From JBCKUK01 sp038924905 (lineage in GTDB: Bacteria > Pseudomonadota > Gammaproteobacteria > Burkholderiales > Methylophilaceae): DNA of 24,315 nt. Positions 1-7,045 of the stretch are shown here, one piece after another; positions within the stretch are counted from its first letter, which is position 1; each line of letters begins with the position of its first letter. The position numbers and the translations under genes were made by a program. The notes under the pieces were generated by a model, which was not told the origin of the DNA, ran no database searches, and saw only the letters and a list, made by a program, of their open reading frames with translations. The stretch covers positions 1 through 24,315 of the forward strand of contig JBCKUK010000020.1 in NCBI GenBank assembly GCA_038924905.1, in the 5' to 3' direction.

Positions 1-22
1 GAGACGGCAATCTGTACCGTGG

Positions 23-28
23 TAAAAT
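23..28 (+). promoter_or_regulatory. -10 box of the rnpB promoter
   Basis: TAAAAT lies 6 nt before the inferred RNA 5' end at 35, the right distance for a sigma70 -10 element. The matching -35 hexamer would fall at or just outside the window edge, so only half of the promoter can be judged. Confidence 0.5.
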
Positions 29-34
29 ACGCTT

Positions 35-322
35 GAAGCTGGCTAGACAGTCGCTATCAATCTAATTGGTAGAGGAAAGTCCGGGCTCCGCAGAGCAGGA
101 TGACGGCTAACGGCCGTACACCGTGAGGTGAGGAATAGGGCCACAGAGACGAGCGTATTCAGTTACGGTGAAACGCGGTAACCTCCATCCGGAGCAAAGC
201 CAAATAGGGTAGCTATGACGTGGCTCGCGTCGCTACCGGGTAGGCTGCTGGAGCGCATGAGTAATTGTGCGCCTAGATGAATGACTGTCCACGACAGAAC
301 CCGGCTTATCGGCCAGCTTCTT
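35..322 (+). ncRNA. rnpB: RNase P RNA, type A, compact
   Basis: This is the catalytic RNA of RNase P, which removes 5' leaders from tRNA precursors. The ends are set by helix P1: GAAGCTGGC (35-43) pairs with GCCAGCTTC (312-320). Conserved core segments are visible: GAGGAAAGTCCGGGCTCC near 72-89, ACAGAGA near 143-149, and TAGATGAATGACTGTCCACGA with the 3' core ACAGAACCCGGCTTATCGG. The loop that binds the tRNA CCA end (GGGTAGG near 238-244) is present. P16 (GGTAGC 208-213 / GCTACC 232-237), P17 (217-220 / 228-231) and the P6 pseudoknot (GAGC 93-96 with GCTC 223-226) mark it as type A. It is about 90 nt shorter than the 377-nt E. coli RNA. The P12-P14 region is reduced to one hairpin (153-176) and P3 to a short stem. 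The identification is firm; the exact 3' end is approximate. Confidence 0.96.
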
Positions 323-335
323 TCACTCTTTACTT

Positions 336-409
336 GCCGCTTTAGCGGCTTATCGCGCCAAACTTACGACTTTAGTTGCTTAGTTTGGCGGGGATGGCCT
401 TTACGGCCA
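336..409 (+). other. Three tandem hairpins downstream of rnpB
   Basis: Three perfect stems follow one another: GCCGC/GCGGC (336-340 / 345-349, loop TTTA), CGCCAAACT/AGTTTGGCG (356-364 / 382-390, inner stem CGAC/GTTG), and TGGCC/GGCCA (395-399 / 405-409, loop TTTAC). None is followed directly by a T-run. They could protect or process the rnpB 3' end, act as a weak multi-part terminator, or belong to a short repeat element. Confidence 0.6.
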
Positions 410-421
410 GTAAATAGGGGA

Positions 422-451
422 AGACCCTTGCGGTCTCACTCTTAATTTTTT
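422..451 (+). terminator. Probable rho-independent terminator after rnpB
   Basis: A 5-bp stem AGACC/GGTCT (422-426 / 432-436, loop CTTGC) is followed nine bases later by six T (446-451). The stem is short and the T-run is not adjacent, so it is a modest terminator. It is the only hairpin plus T-run between rnpB and the mra promoter. Confidence 0.5.
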
Positions 452-605
452 GTTATTTTCAAATCTTTTCCCCTGTCATATTCCTGCAATACCTAATGAA
501 TCACTTTTAGTTAATTCTATATCCTATTGTTTAATAAGGATTTTGTTTTCATTAAGAAAACATGCTAAGTCATTGTCCTGTAAAGAAAAACCATTTAAAA
601 AGGGC
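452..605 (+). other. AT-rich non-coding region upstream of the mra promoter
   Basis: This stretch is clearly richer in A and T than the flanking genes, and I find no convincing gene in it. An open frame from 450 to 809 crosses the promoter and operator and reads into mraZ in another frame. One small inverted repeat is present, GTTTTC/GAAAAC (545-550 / 556-561). AT-rich DNA just upstream of the -35 box could act as an UP element, which is inference. Confidence 0.4.
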
Positions 606-634
606 TTGCAAGGCTCATTTTTTTTATCTATAGT
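606..634 (+). promoter_or_regulatory. sigma70 promoter of the mraZ/dcw operon
   Basis: TTGCAA (606-611) and TATAGT (629-634) are separated by exactly 17 nt, close to the sigma70 consensus in both sequence and spacing. The expected transcription start is near 641, which puts the GTGGG boxes at the very start of the transcript. This matches the known layout of the mra promoter repressed by MraZ. Confidence 0.75.
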
Positions 635-642
635 AGCCAGTA

Positions 643-667
643 GTGGAGAAAAGTGGGTTTTTGTGGG
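643..667 (+). promoter_or_regulatory. MraZ operator: three GTGGG-type boxes, 10-bp period
   Basis: GTGGA (643-647), GTGGG (653-657) and GTGGG (663-667) are direct repeats starting exactly 10 bp apart, one helical turn. In characterised bacteria MraZ binds such short direct repeats with 5-nt spacers in front of its own gene. The first box differs from the other two at its last base. The position just after the predicted start site implies autorepression of mraZ and the downstream cluster. Confidence 0.85.
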
Positions 668-738
668 GAATTGCTGTCTGATACTAAGGGCAGCCAGCAA
701 TTCTCCACGTTTTTTATTCAGGGTGTTAAAGGGGCTTT

Positions 739-1185
739 ATGTTTCGTGGTGCAACATCACTCAATCTGGATGCCAAAGGCAGGCTGGCGGTGCCATCCAG
801 GCATCGTGATGCCTTGCAGGTGCAGTGCGCAGGCAATCTGGTATTGACTGCGCATCCGCATGGCTGCCTGCTGCTATACCCGCAGCCTGCGTGGGAGCCA
901 ATTCAGGCCAAGATGATGGCGCTTTCAAGTTTTGATAAACAATCCAGCGCCCTGCAACGGTTATTGGTGGGTTATGCCGAAGATATTGCGCTGGATAGCG
1001 CCGGCCGTTTACTGGTTTCTCCGTCGTTACGTGAATTTGCCCAAGTAGAAAAACAAGCCATGCTGATTGGCCAGGGTAGCCATTTTGAGCTGTGGAACAT
1101 GGATGCCTGGCGCGCTCAATTGGAGCGCGTGATGTCAGGCGATGAGATGGATCTTCCACCAGAGCTGGAAGGATTCTCGCTGTGA
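739..1185 (+). CDS. mraZ: MraZ, transcriptional regulator of the dcw cluster
   Basis: MraZ is a DNA-binding protein with two SpoVT/AbrB-like half-domains that forms rings and represses the mra/dcw operon. The 148-residue length is typical. Both halves carry the DxxxR signature: D-A-K-G-R near residues 11-15 and D-S-A-G-R at 86-90. The ATG start is preceded by AAGGGG (729-734) at 4-nt spacing and the N-terminus MFRGA is usual for the family. Its own operator lies about 70-100 bp upstream. It overlaps the rsmH start by 4 nt (GTGA), so the two are probably translationally coupled. Homology is clear; repression is inferred from the family and the visible boxes. Confidence 0.97.
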   Translation: MFRGATSLNLDAKGRLAVPSRHRDALQVQCAGNLVLTAHPHGCLLLYPQPAWEPIQAKMMALSSFDKQSSALQRLLVGYAEDIALDSAGRLLVSPSLREFAQVEKQAMLIGQGSHFELWNMDAWRAQLERVMSGDEMDLPPELEGFSL

Positions 1186-2177
1186 GCATGGGCTTAAGCC
1201 ATGCCCCCACCTCTTCAGCACCAATTTTATCCGCTACAAAACATGGCTATTTGGAACACACCACCGTTTTATTAGACGAAGCGGTTGATGCGCTGGCTAT
1301 CAAGCCCGCTGGTGTTTACGTTGATGGCACGTTTGGACGCGGCGGTCATAGCCGAAAAATTTTAGAAAAATTAAGCACGAAAGGCCGTTTGATTGCGATG
1401 GATCGCGATTTGGCAGCGGTTGATGCAGCCGCAGCTATTACTGACGTGCGTTTTCAAATTAAACACTGCCATTTTTCGGAGATAAAAGAGGCATTGGCAG
1501 AGCTTGGCGTTAGCCAGGTGCATGGCGTGTTGCTGGATTTGGGTATTTCGTCACCCCAGATTGACACCGGGGATCGGGGGTTTAGTTTCAGATTTAACGG
1601 CCCATTGGACATGCGCATGGACCAAAGCCGTGGCCAGACAGCAGCGGAATTTCTGGCACACACATCGGAGCAACAATTAGCGGAGGTTATAAAAAATTAT
1701 GGTGAAGAACGGTTTGCTAAACAGATTGCAAGGGCGCTTATTGCGGCACGCGTTGGGGGGCAGCCCATCACCACTACCGGACAACTTGCCAAGATCGTGG
1801 CAGGGTCGGTTCCCAAGAGCGAGCCTGGACAAGACCCGGCGACGCGTACCTTTCAAGCTCTACGGATTTTCATCAATCAAGAGCTTGAGGAGTTGTCGTT
1901 AGTGTTGCCTCAATGTGTTGATGTGTTGGCGTCTGGCGGCAGGCTGGTGGTGATCAGCTTTCATTCGCTGGAAGACCGCATTGTGAAGCGCTTTATGCGT
2001 GGTGAGCAGGACAGAGATGATTTGCCGGCTAAATTTCCGGTGCGGGCAAGAGATTTGCCACAGCCGCGCCTGATGGTTATTGGCCGCGCAGTTAAACCAG
2101 GTGCGGCAGAGATCAAACGTAACCCGCGTTCACGCAGTGCAGTACTACGCGTGGCTGAACGCACCCATGTGGTCTAG
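1182..2177 (+). CDS. rsmH: 16S rRNA (cytosine(1402)-N4)-methyltransferase RsmH
   Basis: RsmH (MraW) transfers a methyl group from S-adenosylmethionine to N4 of C1402 in the ribosomal P site. The SAM-binding region VDGTFGRGGHS begins at residue 47, followed by the family motifs LLDLGISSPQID and VISFHSLEDRIVK. The GTG start overlaps the mraZ stop and has GGAAGGA (1167-1173) 8 nt upstream; the in-frame ATG at 1188 would be 14 nt from it, so GTG is preferred. The protein then has 25 residues before the conserved HTTVLLDEAV, about 20 more than E. coli RsmH. That tail is rich in small residues and has no recognised motif. A TTG at 1251, directly before EHTTVLL, would give the normal length but lacks a ribosome binding site. 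Confidence 0.96.
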   Translation: MSMGLSHAPTSSAPILSATKHGYLEHTTVLLDEAVDALAIKPAGVYVDGTFGRGGHSRKILEKLSTKGRLIAMDRDLAAVDAAAAITDVRFQIKHCHFSEIKEALAELGVSQVHGVLLDLGISSPQIDTGDRGFSFRFNGPLDMRMDQSRGQTAAEFLAHTSEQQLAEVIKNYGEERFAKQIARALIAARVGGQPITTTGQLAKIVAGSVPKSEPGQDPATRTFQALRIFINQELEELSLVLPQCVDVLASGGRLVVISFHSLEDRIVKRFMRGEQDRDDLPAKFPVRARDLPQPRLMVIGRAVKPGAAEIKRNPRSRSAVLRVAERTHVV

Positions 2178-2202
2178 TGTGTATTGTGAATAATCGGCTT
2201 AA

Positions 2203-2505
2203 ATGACGAGACTTAACTTAATCTTGTTTTTACTGCTGATAATAACTGCGCTAGGCACAGTGACGTCGAAGCATAAGTCACGCAACCTTTATTTTGAATT
2301 GCAGCAACAGCAAGATGCCTCCAAGCAATACGCCATTGAGTGGGGGCAATTACAGCTGGAGCAAAGTACTTGGGCGATGCATGCCCGTATTGAGCAGATT
2401 GCCGAGAAACAATTACAAATGCAGGTACCAGATGCCAAGCGTATACAGGCAGTGACGCCCGGTAAGGCAGAACCAGTTACGTCCGGGACAGATAAACAGC
2501 CATGA
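2203..2505 (+). CDS. ftsL: Cell division protein FtsL
   Basis: FtsL is a bitopic inner-membrane protein that with FtsB and FtsQ links the Z-ring to FtsW/FtsI and helps activate them. The 100-residue protein has one N-terminal membrane helix (about residues 4-20, LNLILFLLLIITALG), then a Gln-rich periplasmic coiled-coil region (about 27-70), then a short polar tail. This shape and its place between rsmH and ftsI identify it, since FtsL sequences diverge widely. Only 25 nt separate it from rsmH. The bases before the ATG contain no good Shine-Dalgarno, so translation may rely on coupling. The stop overlaps the ftsI start (ATGA). Confidence 0.93.
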   Translation: MTRLNLILFLLLIITALGTVTSKHKSRNLYFELQQQQDASKQYAIEWGQLQLEQSTWAMHARIEQIAEKQLQMQVPDAKRIQAVTPGKAEPVTSGTDKQP

Positions 2506-4238
2506 ACGCCATGCAGCAAACTACCATTAAATTACCAGTCTGGCGTCGACGATTGTTGCTGGCCATGGTGTTGGCTGGTTTTGCGGTCTTGCTGGGACGC
2601 GGTATTTACCTGCAAAGCGTACATAAGGCTTTTCTACAGCAAAAAGGTGATGCACGTTACAGCCGCTCAATAACACTGCCCGCCTATCGCGGGATGATTA
2701 CAGATCGTCATGGCAAGACCTTGGCATACAGCGCGCCGGTAGAATCCATCTGGGCCAGCCCGCCTGATGTAAAGGTGAACCAGACACAAATTAAAAAACT
2801 TGCCAAGTTGCTGGATATTAACCCGCTGGAACTAAGCAAGAAATTAAACAATAGTCAGCGTGAATTTGTCTATATTAAACGCCGTATCCCGCCAGAGCTG
2901 GCCGAAAGCGTGATGCAACTGGAAGTGCCGGGAATATTCATGCAGCGGGAATACCGTCGCTTCTATCCTGGGAAAGAATCAACGGCGCATTTGGTAGGAT
3001 TTACCGGCATCGATGAAAATGGGCAGGAAGGCTTCGAACTCGCCCAACAAGATTGGTTATCGGGAAAATCCGGTAGCCGTCGTGTGATTAAAGACCGTCA
3101 GGGGCGTATTGTCGAAGATCTGGAAGATGTTAAAGTACCGCAGGATGGCCATGACCTGGCACTCTCCATAGACCTCAATATTCAATATTTGGCCTATCAT
3201 GAATTAGCCGCTGCCGTTGAACAAAATAAGGCCAAGGCTGGTTCCGCAATCGTGTTGGATGCCAAAACCGGCGAAGTACTAGCTATGGTTAACCTGCCAA
3301 GCTATAACCCCAATAACCCGGTCAACTTGGCAGGCCGCTCACGCAACCGCGCCGTTGTGAATATTTTTGAGCCAGGCTCTACCCTCAAGCCGATAACGGC
3401 AGCCGCTGCTATTGAGTCCGGTAATTACAACGCCGACACAGAAATCCAGACAGCGCCAGGTTTTATCAAGGTTGGCATAGCAACGGTGCATGATGCCAAC
3501 CCGCAAGGCTTGATGACAGTTGCACAGGTTATTCAAAAATCCTCCAACGTGGGCGCAGCAAAAATGGCGCTCAGCTTGAAGCCACAATATTTATGGGCCG
3601 CATTTAATCAGATGGGTTTTGGTCGTCCCGTTAGTATTGGTTTTCCGGGCGAAGCCTCGGGAAAGCTACGCAACTACAAAACCTGGCGACCGATTGAGCA
3701 AGCTACCATGGCTTTTGGACATGGCATCAGCCTCTCGTTGCTGCAACTAGTGCGTGCCTACACCGTGTTTGCCAATGATGGGGAATTGCTCCCGGTTTCA
3801 CTGCTTAAACTAAAAGACTCTCCAGTTGGCCAGCAGGTATTCTCGTCGGAGACAGCACACAGCGTGAAAGACATGCTTGAGCTAGTGGTGCAGCCTGGTG
3901 GAACCGCACCGAGGGCGCAGATACAGGGATACCGTGTCGCGGGTAAAACAGGTACTGCCCACAAGTTGGGCGTGGGAGGCTATCAGGCCGACCGCTATGT
4001 TTCATCTTTTGTAGGAATGGCACCTGCCTCAAATCCACGGCTGATTATGGCGGTGATGATAGATGAGCCCAGCAATGGCCAATACTATGGCGGCGTGGTT
4101 GCAGCACCAGTATTCAGTGCGGTGATGGCTGGTGCCCTGCGCATCCTGGCAATACCGCAAGATGCTGCTAACGACAACATTGTTATTCCGCAAGAAGATG
4201 TGCCTGAAGATATACCGGAAGTGGAGGAGACGATATGA
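2502..4238 (+). CDS. ftsI: Peptidoglycan D,D-transpeptidase FtsI (PBP3)
   Basis: FtsI cross-links septal peptidoglycan and is a penicillin target; it works in complex with FtsW. The 578 residues show a basic cytoplasmic start, a membrane helix near 17-35, the pedestal/dimerisation domain with RGMITDRHGK (about 63-72), and a C-terminal transpeptidase domain. Active-site motifs are intact: S-T-L-K with the nucleophile Ser293 and Lys296, S-S-N at 347-349 (first Ser at 347), and K-T-G-T at 482-485. The start ATG overlaps the ftsL stop; a second ATG lies three codons on. The C-terminus ends in a Pro- and Glu-rich acidic tail of about 20 residues, apparently disordered. It overlaps murE by 4 nt. 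Confidence 0.97.
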   Translation: MNAMQQTTIKLPVWRRRLLLAMVLAGFAVLLGRGIYLQSVHKAFLQQKGDARYSRSITLPAYRGMITDRHGKTLAYSAPVESIWASPPDVKVNQTQIKKLAKLLDINPLELSKKLNNSQREFVYIKRRIPPELAESVMQLEVPGIFMQREYRRFYPGKESTAHLVGFTGIDENGQEGFELAQQDWLSGKSGSRRVIKDRQGRIVEDLEDVKVPQDGHDLALSIDLNIQYLAYHELAAAVEQNKAKAGSAIVLDAKTGEVLAMVNLPSYNPNNPVNLAGRSRNRAVVNIFEPGSTLKPITAAAAIESGNYNADTEIQTAPGFIKVGIATVHDANPQGLMTVAQVIQKSSNVGAAKMALSLKPQYLWAAFNQMGFGRPVSIGFPGEASGKLRNYKTWRPIEQATMAFGHGISLSLLQLVRAYTVFANDGELLPVSLLKLKDSPVGQQVFSSETAHSVKDMLELVVQPGGTAPRAQIQGYRVAGKTGTAHKLGVGGYQADRYVSSFVGMAPASNPRLIMAVMIDEPSNGQYYGGVVAAPVFSAVMAGALRILAIPQDAANDNIVIPQEDVPEDIPEVEETI

Positions 4239-7045
4239 GCAACGTAATCTCCACATTAAAGAATCAGGGCGTGAGGCCATTCGGCATAACAGCAGATAGC
4301 CGCAAAGTTGAGAAAGGCAGCTTGTTTCTGGCGTATGCGGGCGAACATACCGATGGCCGCAATTTTATTGCGCAAGCTATTAGCCAAGGGGCTGCTGCCG
4401 TGTTGTGGCAGCGCGATGGCTTCCAGTGGAACCCACAATGGCAGCTGGCAAATCTGGGGATTGACAACTTGCGTGCAGAGGCCGGTAATATTGCCGGCGA
4501 TTTTTATGGCGTGCCATCCAAAGCGCTGTGGATGATAGGCGTCACCGGCACCAATGGTAAAACCTCTTGTAGCCATTGGCTGGGGCAGGCATTCAACCAT
4601 CTTGGCCGAAAAACTGCAGTGATTGGCACTCTGGGCAATGGTTTTCCCAATAGCCTGTCCGCTGCCATTAACACCACACCAGACCCCATATTGTTGCATG
4701 GCATGTTGGCCGACTACCTCAAACAAGGTGCCAATGCGGTGGTCATGGAGGTTTCATCGCACGGGCTGGACCAAGATCGTGTGAACGGTGTGCATTTTGA
4801 TATTGCCCTATTCACCAATTTGTCGCGCGATCATCTGGACTATCACGGCGAAATGGCAGCTTATGCGGCAGCCAAGAAAAAGCTGTTCGATTGGGAAGGC
4901 CTTGGATGCGCGGTACTAAATAGTGACGATGTTTTCGGCAAGGAAGTAGCGGAAGACTTGATTAAACAAGGCAAGCAGGTGGTTACTTACGGTTTGGAAA
5001 GCGGTGAAGTGCGCGGCAGTGAGCTCAACTTTAGTGAGCAGGGGATATCCATGCTGGTCAGTACGCCCCAAGGCGAAGCCAGACTGCAGGCGTCGCTGCT
5101 CGGCCGTTTCAATGCCTACAATCTGCTGGCGGTGCTGGCTACTTTGCTGGCTTCTGATATCAGTCTGGCGCAGGCGGCTGAAGCCATCGCTCAAATTAAG
5201 CCGGTGGCCGGCCGCATGCAGCAACTAGGTGGCGGCAAGCAGCCACTGGTCGTGGTTGACTATGCGCATACACCAGATGCGCTGGAAAAAGTGCTGCTTG
5301 CCTTGCGCGAACAGGCAAAAGGCAAGCTGCACTGCGTATTTGGCTGTGGTGGCGACCGTGACCAAGGCAAGCGTCCGCTGATGGGGGAAATGGCTTCGAG
5401 ACTTGCCGATGAGGTTGTTGTGACTTCCGATAATCCACGTTCTGAAAATCCCGCCGAGATCATTTCAGCCATTGTTGCGGGCATGAGAGGTGATTATCAG
5501 GTTGAGCCGGATCGCGCCGCAGCTATTGCCCGCGCAATCAATGCAGCAAAGCCTGGTGATGTCGTGCTGGTCGCGGGCAAAGGTCATGAGGAATATCAGG
5601 AAATCGCTGGGGTGAAGCATCCGTTCAGCGACCAGCAAATAGTCAGGCAGGCGCTGCAACAGTACCGGAGCGGGGGAGGCATGATGCATTTATCCGAAGC
5701 CGCTATCGCCACTCAAGGCCGTGTAGTGGGGCAAGACGTGTTGTTCAGCAGCGTCGGCACCGACAGCCGTTCCTTGTCCCAGGGCCAGCTATTCGTCGCG
5801 CTCAAAGGCGAGCATTTTGATGGCCATGCCTATGTGCAACAAACACTGTCACAAGGGGCTAGCGCAGCCATGGTTTCCGTTGACCAGCCCGGCCTGTCTC
5901 CGGCGCTTCTGGTCAAGGATACGCGCTTAAGCCTAGGCGACCTCGCTGCCTATTGGCGCCAAAAATTCACTATGCCGCTGGTAGCAATCACCGGTAGCAA
6001 TGGCAAGACCACAGTCAAGGAAATGCTTGCCAGTATTCTCCATGCGCATACCGGTGATGCTGATTTGGTTCTTGCAACCCAGGGCAGCCTGAATAACAGC
6101 ATCGGCCTGCCGCTCACCATGCTCAAGCTGCGCCAACAGCATCGCTATGCCGTGGTTGAGATGGGAATGAACCATGCCGGCGAAATCAGCTATCTCACAA
6201 AACTAGGGCGCCCCACAGTGGCGCTCATCAACAATGCTGCCTCGGCACATCTGGGCGAATTGGGTAGTGTTGAAGCCATCGCGAAAGCCAAAGGTGAGAT
6301 TTTTGAAGGGCTGGCAACAGACGGGGTGGCAGTCATCAACGCAGATGACGCCTTTGCGCCGTTCTGGAAGAATCTCGCCGCCCCCCACCGCATCATGACA
6401 TTCGGGCTGGATAACGCCGCAGATGTAAGCGCAGCCTGTCAGCTACAGGCAGATGGCAGCGATATGGAGATTCGTACTGCCCAAGGTGTGGCGAAGGTTT
6501 ATCTGCCAGTGCCAGGACTACACAACGTACGCAATGCACTGGCGGCAGCCACGGCGGCACTGGCAATGCAGGTTCAGTTGGCGACAGTTGCCAACGGTCT
6601 GGCTGGTTTCGGCGGGGTCAAGGGGCGCCTGCAGCAAAAAACCGGCATCAATGGCGCACTGGTGATTGATGACACTTATAACGCCAACCCTGCTTCCATG
6701 AAAGCTGCCATAGACGTGCTGGCAGCGAGGCCGGAAGAGAAGCTGCTGGTGCTGGGCGATATGGCTGAACTGGGGACAGATGCCGCAAGAATGCATGCCG
6801 AAATCGGCAAATACGCCAAAGATGCAGGCATTAAAGGGCTCTACGCCTTGGGGGATTTAAGCCGAGATACGGTAAAAGCCTTTGGCAAAGTCGCGCAGCA
6901 TTATACAAGCCCGGAAGCGCTAGCTGATGACCTGATGCAAAACATGAAAGCCGACGTGACAGTGCTGGTTAAAGGCTCGCGCTTTATGCAGATGGAACGT
7001 GTTGTGGAACTGATTGTGACAGACAAAATGAAGGGGACGCACTGA
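4235..7045 (+). CDS. murEF: MurE-MurF fusion: UDP-MurNAc-tripeptide synthetase / D-Ala-D-Ala ligase
   Basis: One open frame of 936 codons covers two consecutive cytoplasmic ligases. MurE (about residues 1-482) adds meso-diaminopimelate to UDP-MurNAc-L-Ala-D-Glu: its P-loop GTNGKT is at 105-110 and the DAP-recognising DNPRSE at 399-404. MurF (from about 484) adds D-Ala-D-Ala; its P-loop GSNGKT is at 587-592, followed by VEMGMNHAGEI. Both halves are full length with intact motifs. The junction is very short (RSGGG) and keeps a ribosome binding site, GGGGGAGG, just before ATG codons 483-484, so MurF may also be made separately. MurE-MurF fusions are established in Bordetella. Removing one G from the G5 run at 5672-5676 would instead end MurE at a TGA overlapping the MurF ATG. 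The gene shares 4 nt with ftsI and 1 nt with mraY. Confidence 0.93.
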   Translation: MSNVISTLKNQGVRPFGITADSRKVEKGSLFLAYAGEHTDGRNFIAQAISQGAAAVLWQRDGFQWNPQWQLANLGIDNLRAEAGNIAGDFYGVPSKALWMIGVTGTNGKTSCSHWLGQAFNHLGRKTAVIGTLGNGFPNSLSAAINTTPDPILLHGMLADYLKQGANAVVMEVSSHGLDQDRVNGVHFDIALFTNLSRDHLDYHGEMAAYAAAKKKLFDWEGLGCAVLNSDDVFGKEVAEDLIKQGKQVVTYGLESGEVRGSELNFSEQGISMLVSTPQGEARLQASLLGRFNAYNLLAVLATLLASDISLAQAAEAIAQIKPVAGRMQQLGGGKQPLVVVDYAHTPDALEKVLLALREQAKGKLHCVFGCGGDRDQGKRPLMGEMASRLADEVVVTSDNPRSENPAEIISAIVAGMRGDYQVEPDRAAAIARAINAAKPGDVVLVAGKGHEEYQEIAGVKHPFSDQQIVRQALQQYRSGGGMMHLSEAAIATQGRVVGQDVLFSSVGTDSRSLSQGQLFVALKGEHFDGHAYVQQTLSQGASAAMVSVDQPGLSPALLVKDTRLSLGDLAAYWRQKFTMPLVAITGSNGKTTVKEMLASILHAHTGDADLVLATQGSLNNSIGLPLTMLKLRQQHRYAVVEMGMNHAGEISYLTKLGRPTVALINNAASAHLGELGSVEAIAKAKGEIFEGLATDGVAVINADDAFAPFWKNLAAPHRIMTFGLDNAADVSAACQLQADGSDMEIRTAQGVAKVYLPVPGLHNVRNALAAATAALAMQVQLATVANGLAGFGGVKGRLQQKTGINGALVIDDTYNANPASMKAAIDVLAARPEEKLLVLGDMAELGTDAARMHAEIGKYAKDAGIKGLYALGDLSRDTVKAFGKVAQHYTSPEALADDLMQNMKADVTVLVKGSRFMQMERVVELIVTDKMKGTH
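5672..5679 (+). promoter_or_regulatory. Internal ribosome binding site for MurF
   Basis: GGGGGAGG lies 4 nt upstream of the ATG at 5684 and directly before the ATG at 5681, both in frame with the MurF domain. This looks like the Shine-Dalgarno of a formerly or still separate murF gene inside the fused frame. Confidence 0.6.

Noticed and set aside
450..809. 119-codon open frame upstream of and into mraZ
   Set aside because: It crosses the mra promoter and MraZ boxes and overlaps mraZ in another frame; no ribosome binding site and no family resemblance.
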